Positions 58,225 to 64,000 of a stretch of DNA of 64,000 bases are shown in pieces. Position 1 is the first letter of the stretch; the number at the start of each line of letters is the position of its first letter. Source of the stretch: Tribonema minus (Eukaryota > Sar > Xanthophyceae > Tribonematales > Tribonemataceae); assembly GCA_017506865.1 (NCBI GenBank), contig JAFCMP010000334.1:1979623-2043622 (forward strand), given 5' to 3'. The notes beneath the pieces are model-generated. The model searched no databases, was not told the DNA's origin, and was given only the letters and a program-made list of their open reading frames with translations. A program made the position numbers and the translations under genes.

Positions 58225-61200
58225 AGTCGGCGTGCTTAGCAGCGACTCGAGCGAGCTGATCCTGTCGTTGACGTGCTGTACATCGCTGTCAAGGCCGCCC
58301 AGCATGCCAGTGAATGCACCCGAGGAGCGGCCGAGAGCCGGGGCAGAGGGGGAAGTGTGATGGTCCGCATTCAAGAAACTCTCCACCTTGTGCGATAGAG
58401 TCCTGGTGCTCCTGGTGCTGGGGCTGCAGGAGTGCGGCAGCGGTCGATGCGGCGATGGAACAGCGAATTGAAATGAGGCAACTGATATTTGGCAGATCGG
58501 GTTCATGTGCTTCAACAAAAGCGGCTGTTACAATGCCAGAGCGATGACTGCCGGGCATTGTTTGAGCCACATGGTGTTTCACACACAGCACACCTTCATG
58601 CAGTGGGCAAAGAGTCGCGCCGCACTGCCCTGATCAAGCGATGCCCTTTCTGCAGTGCATACTTCAGCACCTACTTTACTCGAAGTGCACTGCTTCGGCA
58701 TGCTGGTGACGCGCGCCCATGTCTGCTGCAGCGCGCCACCCTCAAGTATTCTCCTGGAATTTCTCCGTAACACTGACTTCACCCGCCGTCAACATTAGGT
58801 ACTTCAGCGCTCGTCATACTTCCATTCTCACCTAGAAGAGAGGACAGCCGCGTGCACATCAGCTGCGGCCTGCCGCTCCAGCGCGCGCACCCTGTCCTTG
58901 AGCTTCTGTATCTCTGCGGCAGCCTCGCTCAGACGTGACTCAGCGCTCAGCACCAGCTGCGTCAACACCTGTATGTCGCCGTCCTGCAGTGAACAAGCGC
59001 CAGGTGCGCGAATGTTAGCGTGGGCGGGAGGAGACGCTTCTGTAGTAGGCAGGCCCTGAGGGATTGCAGCACTGAAGTAGTGCTGGTTGCTGAGTGGTGC
59101 TGCATGTGGGGTGTCCGTGTGTCAGCTGTACATCCTGTGAGGGATGTAACTCGCTCATATACTGCTTGATGCACGGGGGACGAGGGGCGTGAGATCACCA
59201 GTGTAGCCTGCAGTGCCACTTCAGTGTACGGTGGAGTAGAGAAAGCGCGCTGCTTCATGTTCAGGCATTGGCCAACGTGTTGGCTGGTTCAAGTTAAGTC
59301 AACGGTTGCCTCCATGTGCACCAAACAGGAATATGCAACGCAAGCATGGGCGACTACAGCTACTGCAGTTGCGCAAGTTCAACTTCAACCACATACCGCA
59401 TGGGCCTGCCACTGCACATCCTGCACTCCACAACAGATCATGGACATGCATTAGGGTTAGTGTTAGCCAGCAGTATACATACCTTGGGGGCACTGGAGGC
59501 GGCTGCTCTGTTGGCAGCTGTGGCCCGCTGGACCGCCAGTCGTATCTCTTCGGTCAATGCGGAGCGAGCTTCGGTGATGCGCCTTTCCAGCATAGTCCCG
59601 AGCTCTAGTGCTTGGCGTCCTTCCTCCTGCTGCAGGGCTCAAAATGAATGTAGATTGAGAGGGAGAGAGAGTCAGATTGTGCGAGCATAAGTTGCAGGTA
59701 TTGCTGCTGCTGCTGCTGCTGCTGCTGCTGTGAATATGCACCGAGTGGGATTGACTACCCCTACACCTACTCCTCCCTGACTCTTACCATCACCCCTGAC
59801 CCAAATCCCAACATCAGCACCAGCGCATCGGCATGTGCACACGGCTGCAATGACTGCATTCATGCACAGCACAGCAACTCAGAGCTTACTCTCTGACTGA
59901 GGAACCAGGTTCTGGCCACGCACTTGTGAGTGTGCTGCCGTTGCTCCACAATTCATCTACTTCAAGGGTGCTCCAAACAAGCGCCACTCCAACGAATGCG
60001 CAGCAGCTTGCCGTACACCACCAGAAACTGGAAGCCACAATCCCATTAACAGCGCACCCCCCCTACCTTGTCCCTGCCCCCCTCCCTCTCCTCCACGCGC
60101 CCCTCCAGCCTCGCAACGCGCTGCCCCAGCTGGTCCAGCTGCGCGCCCGCGCCGGCGCGCAGCTGCTGCAGCATCGCGTCCGCCCGTTTCGCCAGCGCCT
60201 CCGCCTCCACGCCCGCCTCCGCCAGCGCCGACACCTGCGTTGCATAACGTGCGCACAAAAGAACGCGACAGGTAGCAAACTCAGGTCATGAGGATGCTGC
60301 GGTGGTGCACAATGGGGGGGCGGGCTCCGTGTTAGGCTCCTGGAGCGCTGACACATCGATGGGAGTACATGAATGCGGCGCACAGATGAGCGCGCAATGC
60401 TGCGCACTCGCTGCAGCGGGGGCGTCGGCGCGCTGCGCTAGCAGCCACGCCACACCCGCCTCCGGTCACCAGCTTCTGCCACTACTTGATGTTCAACTTA
60501 AAGCTTCAACAGTGTCACGCTGCACCCCCGAACGTACGCACCCGCTTCTCCGTCGCGCCCACGCGCTGCGCCAGCACGTCGCACTGCCCTGCGCGCAGCC
60601 GCACCGCGCCCTCCACGGCCTCCACGCGCGCCGCAAACGCCTCCGCCGCAGCCTCCGCCGCCGCCTCCGCCGCCGCCGCCGTCGCCGCCGCGCCCGCGCC
60701 ACCGGCCGCTTCCACGTCTGCCACACGCTGCGCCAAAGTTGACGTTGCGGCGGCTGCAACTTCGACGCGCCGCACCAGGTCATCCAGAGCGCCCCCGCGG
60801 CCTGTAAGCAGTGATGGTCGTTTACCCGTTTTGTGTCAATTGATGGTCGGATTTGGACATGATGCAATGTGCTTTTATGATGGAAAGTGCCTGTGTTGTG
60901 TCAATTGGAAGATCGGATTTGGCCATGATGCAATGTGCTTCTATCTTGGCAAGTGCCTGTTGCAAAGTGGTAGCGGGTAGTGCAAGGAATGCAGCTTGGT
61001 GGCCATGATCACATTTGACTTGTTGACATGATGGCAAATATGATGCAGGCAATGCAGCTGTTTGGTCAGCCCTGTTGAAAACCTTTGAATGCTGCGAGAC
61101 TTGTACCTATTGCAACGGCAATTCTTGAGGGCGGGACTGGACATCGCGGTCGAATGCAAGCCGGAGATGTAAAGCGCCATCAGTAGCAGGAGCATATACT

Positions 61201-62987
61201 TGAGAGGAGACCATTGCTGAACATTGAGATGTGGCCTGCTCAGTGAGCATGCATTTTTATGTTCCGCAATCGCCATCAGTTCAATGTCATACATTTTGAA
61301 CCGAAAACGCGGCGGTTGCCATTCGCACTGACCAGCGGGGGGGACTTCAACACTGCCCCTCTCTCATTCGGTAGCCCAAATTACAACCTTTGCTGCAGTG
61401 CGACAAAAAGGTGATATGTTGCGTGCTGGCTGCGCGCGAGCTCTGGCACACAGGGCCCCCTCAAACCGATCATTCACGTTGCTTCTTGGTCCTACTGCCA
61501 CCCTTCATACAGGCTGCCTCACCTAAACGTGCCGCCAGCTCCGCGATCTCCGCCTTGCGCTTGTCGCAGCGTGCATCGAGGCGCGCCATCTGTTGCGCGG
61601 CCGCTGCGGTCTCATCCGACACCTGTGATGCACCGTTTGTATGATGGACAAAGATGTCAGTGTCTTGCAGCAATCATATGATCTGATCAGTGCTCATAAG
61701 GCAGCATTATGGTTGGGGTTAGGGTAAGGGTTAGGGTTAGGATTTAGGCTTGTTTTGGACCAAAAATGATGGCATTTAAGGGGTAGTCTGCACAGGCAGT
61801 GCGCCTCACAAACCTCAATGCTAATCGTGGTGCACTGCGTCATCGCAATTGACGGTAGCACGCCGCGTGTATATTGGACACAAATGTCAGTGCTACGCTG
61901 CAATCATATGGCTCAATTACCTCTTGTTTCAGCACAGATATGGTGACATCCAAGGTTTTCTTCAGGCCTCACGGCCCTCAATGCTGCTCATGACTCATTG
62001 CGTCGCATGGCAAGTGGCTCAATCCAACACGGTGCCTGCTCGCCAACGTCATTCAAGATTGCAGATCGACACAAGGACTTGGGCCAGACAAGGACCTCTG
62101 AGCTATTGATGCCATGATGGTGGTAGGCCGGCTGGCTTTGACGATTCACAGTGAGCGCGCGTACCTGCGCCACCCTTGCACCACACGCCTTGACCGCTGC
62201 GCGCGCCTCCTGCGCGCCGCCCTCTGCCGCCGCCGCCGCCTTCCCCGCCGCTGCCGCCGCCCCCTCCACCGCCGCCAGCCGTGCTTCCGCCGCCGCCGCC
62301 GCCGCCTCCGCTGCTGCGGCCTTGGTCTCCGCCGCCGCCGCGCGCGCCGCCGCGTCGCGCGCTGCCGCCTGCGCGTCCGCGAGGGCCGCGTCGGCGGCGC
62401 CGCGCGCGCTGGCCTGAGCGCTGCCGTCACGTTTGAGCGCTGCCGCGAGCTTGGCGCGCACATCCGCGAGCTCCGCGTCCAGCGTCTTGAGGTCGCCCTC
62501 GATGGCCTGGCGCGTCGCGGGGCGGCGCGGCGTTGCATGCCATCTCAGCTTTTGGTGGCCTGACGCGCACGTGCGTATGCGCGCTGTTGCTGCGGTCGAT
62601 GAGGGTGCCGCGCATCGTTGGTGCGTGCACGCGGAGTGGTGATGCAGGGCGATGCTGCAGCCGGCCGGGCACATCGCGCAAAGAGGAGACTCGACAGGCC
62701 CTGCTATCACTCACTCGATGAAGTTCAAGAGGCGGGCACGCCTGCAATGAAGTAAATGGCACAAGCACACTATGGTGTACTAACTACAGCAGCCCCCAGC
62801 CTCTCACCTTCTCCAGGCCCTGCCGGAACGCCGCCGTCTCCGCGGAATGCCGCGCGAGCACCGCCTCGAACGCCGACTTCAACTCCTCCACTGCCTGAGC
62901 GCTGCGACGCGTCTCCGCCGCCAGCGCCGCCTCCAGCGCCGCGACGCGCTGCGCCTCCGCCTCCGCGCGTGCCGCCAGCTCGCCGCG

Positions 62988-63018
<31 letters not shown>

Positions 63019-64000
63019 TCCGCGGCGTCCGCGCGCGCCGCCAGCGCCGCCACCGCCGCCGCCAGCGTGCGCGCATCTGCTGCCGCTGTGGCGCTGCTCA
63101 GCGCCTCGGTGATGGCTTCGCGCGCGGCGGCGGTTACGCTCTCGTTGAAGTCGGCGCCGGGGCGCTTGTTGTCGTCGTCGGCAGGGGCGGCACCGGCGCC
63201 GCGGCGCAGCAGGAGGCGCACGACATCGGCGTGACCGTAGTGCGCCGCGATGTGCAGGGGGGTGCGGTTCGTCTGGTGGGGAAGGAGGGGTGGGGACGGG
63301 AGGGGGGCGCATGAGACGTGCGCAAGTCTTTTTCCAGTGCAATGCTGGGGATATCTGTACAGGCTGGTACTGCTTTCATTGTGAATGTGTCATCACTGCT
63401 TGCAGATTGGCAGTGGTTCCAGCTGGTGACTGGTAGTGGTTGCATTGGTGTACAGTAGTAAGTAGACTGGCAGGACGAGTGTTTTGCGTGGTGACTTGGG
63501 CTCGTGCTGAAGAACTCACACTCATTCATTAATGCAGAACGCGAACCATTGGAGGCACAGCAGATTGAGCTATTTGTTGAAACACTTGCCACATAAAATG
63601 AACCCTGCAAGCTTCCTGTAGTGGATTGAGAGCTTGTATACTCCTGACATTTCCGTCATACTTGTCGTTTCAAACCAGCTCCATTGTGAACCAGCAACGT
63701 GTCCAATAAGATAAGAGCAGGCTTCATCCTGACCAAACCACTCTACAGATGCCGAGCCCCCTCACTCCCCCCCCCCCCCCCCCCCCCAGTTCATACATTG
63801 AGCGTCAGACGCACCTTGGTTCGAGCCTCAATGTTGGCCCCTGATTGCACCAGTACCTCCACCAGGTCCACGCGCCCCCCCTCACAGGCCCAGTGCAGCG
63901 GCACCCAGCCCCACTTGTCGGCGGCGTTGATATTGGCGCCGCACTTGATGAGGTACGTTGCCACGGGACCATGGCCGCGCATGCTTGCCCTGGACATTGC
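58201..64000 (-). CDS. Ankyrin plus coiled-coil protein (3' part)
   Basis: Nine exons high to low: 63815-64000 (open at the window edge), 62808-63272, 62165-62506, 61523-61622, 60542-60801, 60067-60234, 59483-59629, 58832-58983 and 58201-58423. Phases 0,0,0,1,0,0,0,2; 2043 bases here, 680 residues plus stop. The first exons hold ankyrin units: GPVATYLIKCGANINAAD, WVPLHWACEGGRVDLVEVLV and TPLHIAAHYGHADVVRLLL. The rest is alanine-rich heptad-type coiled coil (for example VEELKSAFEAVLARHSAE, LKTLDAELADVRAKLAAAL, VSALAEAGVEAEALAKRAD and IQVLTQLVLSAESRLSEAA) and it ends RISSLESLLSTPTSTVRDPW. It is probably a scaffold or structural protein; partner unknown. It is separate from the ankyrin gene at 1704. 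Exon 59483-59629 could begin one codon later. Confidence 0.82.
59702..59731. repeat. TGC/CAG microsatellite in an intron
   Basis: About ten TGC units in the intron upstream of exon 59483-59629 of the coiled-coil gene, which would read GCA/CAG in its transcript. Nearby, at about 59452, is a short TTAGGGTTAG piece. Confidence 0.9.
60831..60960. repeat. Two-unit tandem repeat of about 65 bases
   Basis: Units 60831-60894 and 60895-60960 both begin TTGTGTCAATTG and share TCGGATTTGG.CATGATG, CAATGTGCTT and AAGTGCCTGT. It lies in the coiled-coil gene intron between exons 61523-61622 and 60542-60801. Confidence 0.85.
61711..61745 (+). repeat. Interstitial telomere-like TTAGGG run
   Basis: GGTTGGGGTTAGGGTAAGGG followed by TTAGGGTTAGGATTTAGG in a coiled-coil gene intron. 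About five degenerate TTAGGG units. Confidence 0.8.
63767..63787. repeat. Poly(C) run of 21
   Basis: Homopolymer of 21 C in the intron just below the ankyrin exon 63815-64000, that is, poly(G) near the 5' end of the intron in the transcript. The length may be unreliable. Confidence 0.9.

Noticed and set aside
1-64000. CRISPR array, prophage or bacterial defence system
   Set aside because: No regularly spaced repeats, no operon-like gene packing and pervasive spliceosomal introns.

Overview
This window is nuclear DNA of a eukaryote, most likely an alga. Its genes are cut by many spliceosomal introns, nearly all GT-AG, plus two that read best as GC-AG. Exons are GC-rich, often strikingly so, while introns and spacers are much less GC-rich and full of TGCATG-like sequence. 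No prokaryotic operon, rRNA, tRNA or CRISPR array was seen. Several genes look plant or algal in type: an NDC1-like type II NAD(P)H dehydrogenase, a plant-like sphingosine-1-phosphate lyase, an AP2-domain protein and a CK1-group kinase resembling plant MUT9-like kinases. Two proteins begin with an ER-type signal sequence. In the NDC1 homologue it is followed by SSAFAL, close to the cleavage motif of plastid proteins in algae with secondary plastids. That origin is an inference; a green alga is not excluded. Short TTAGGG runs inside introns hint at the telomere repeat.

Layout. 1-1278 (-): 5' part of MCM7. 1704-7517 (+): large ankyrin protein with a 19-residue polyQ tract. 7881-11477 (-): CK1-like kinase. 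12125-13985 (-): PIG-C of GPI-anchor synthesis. 14466-20773 (+): PHD-finger protein. 22232-23095 (-): unknown single-exon gene. 23151-32754 (+): AP2-domain protein with repeated acidic exon pairs. 33978-35526 (-): C-terminal RING protein. 36574-39588 (-): ubiquitin-like-domain protein, possibly the 5' half of the RING gene. 40137-47880 (-): twelve-exon sphingosine-1-phosphate lyase. 48972-51534 (-): phosphate-carrier-like SLC25 protein with a signal peptide and long acidic extension. 51828-54290 (+): NDC1-like dehydrogenase. 54825-57352 (+): 5'-truncated LINE. 57652-58224 (+): weak two-exon candidate. 58201-64000 (-): 3' part of an ankyrin plus coiled-coil protein.

The gene models were built by hand from reading frame, splice consensus and phase. 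For nearly every model the exon phases close without a remainder, which is the main internal check. The genes are independent housekeeping, regulatory and organelle genes and do not form one pathway. Pairs with likely shared divergent promoters are MCM7/ankyrin, PIG-C/PHD and carrier/NDC1. A four-member interspersed repeat lies only in introns. I found no obvious new multi-gene system. The most unusual items are the repeated exon pairs in the AP2 gene, the signal-peptide-bearing carrier, an in-frame tandem duplication of a 3' splice site in the kinase, and the UBL/RING locus.
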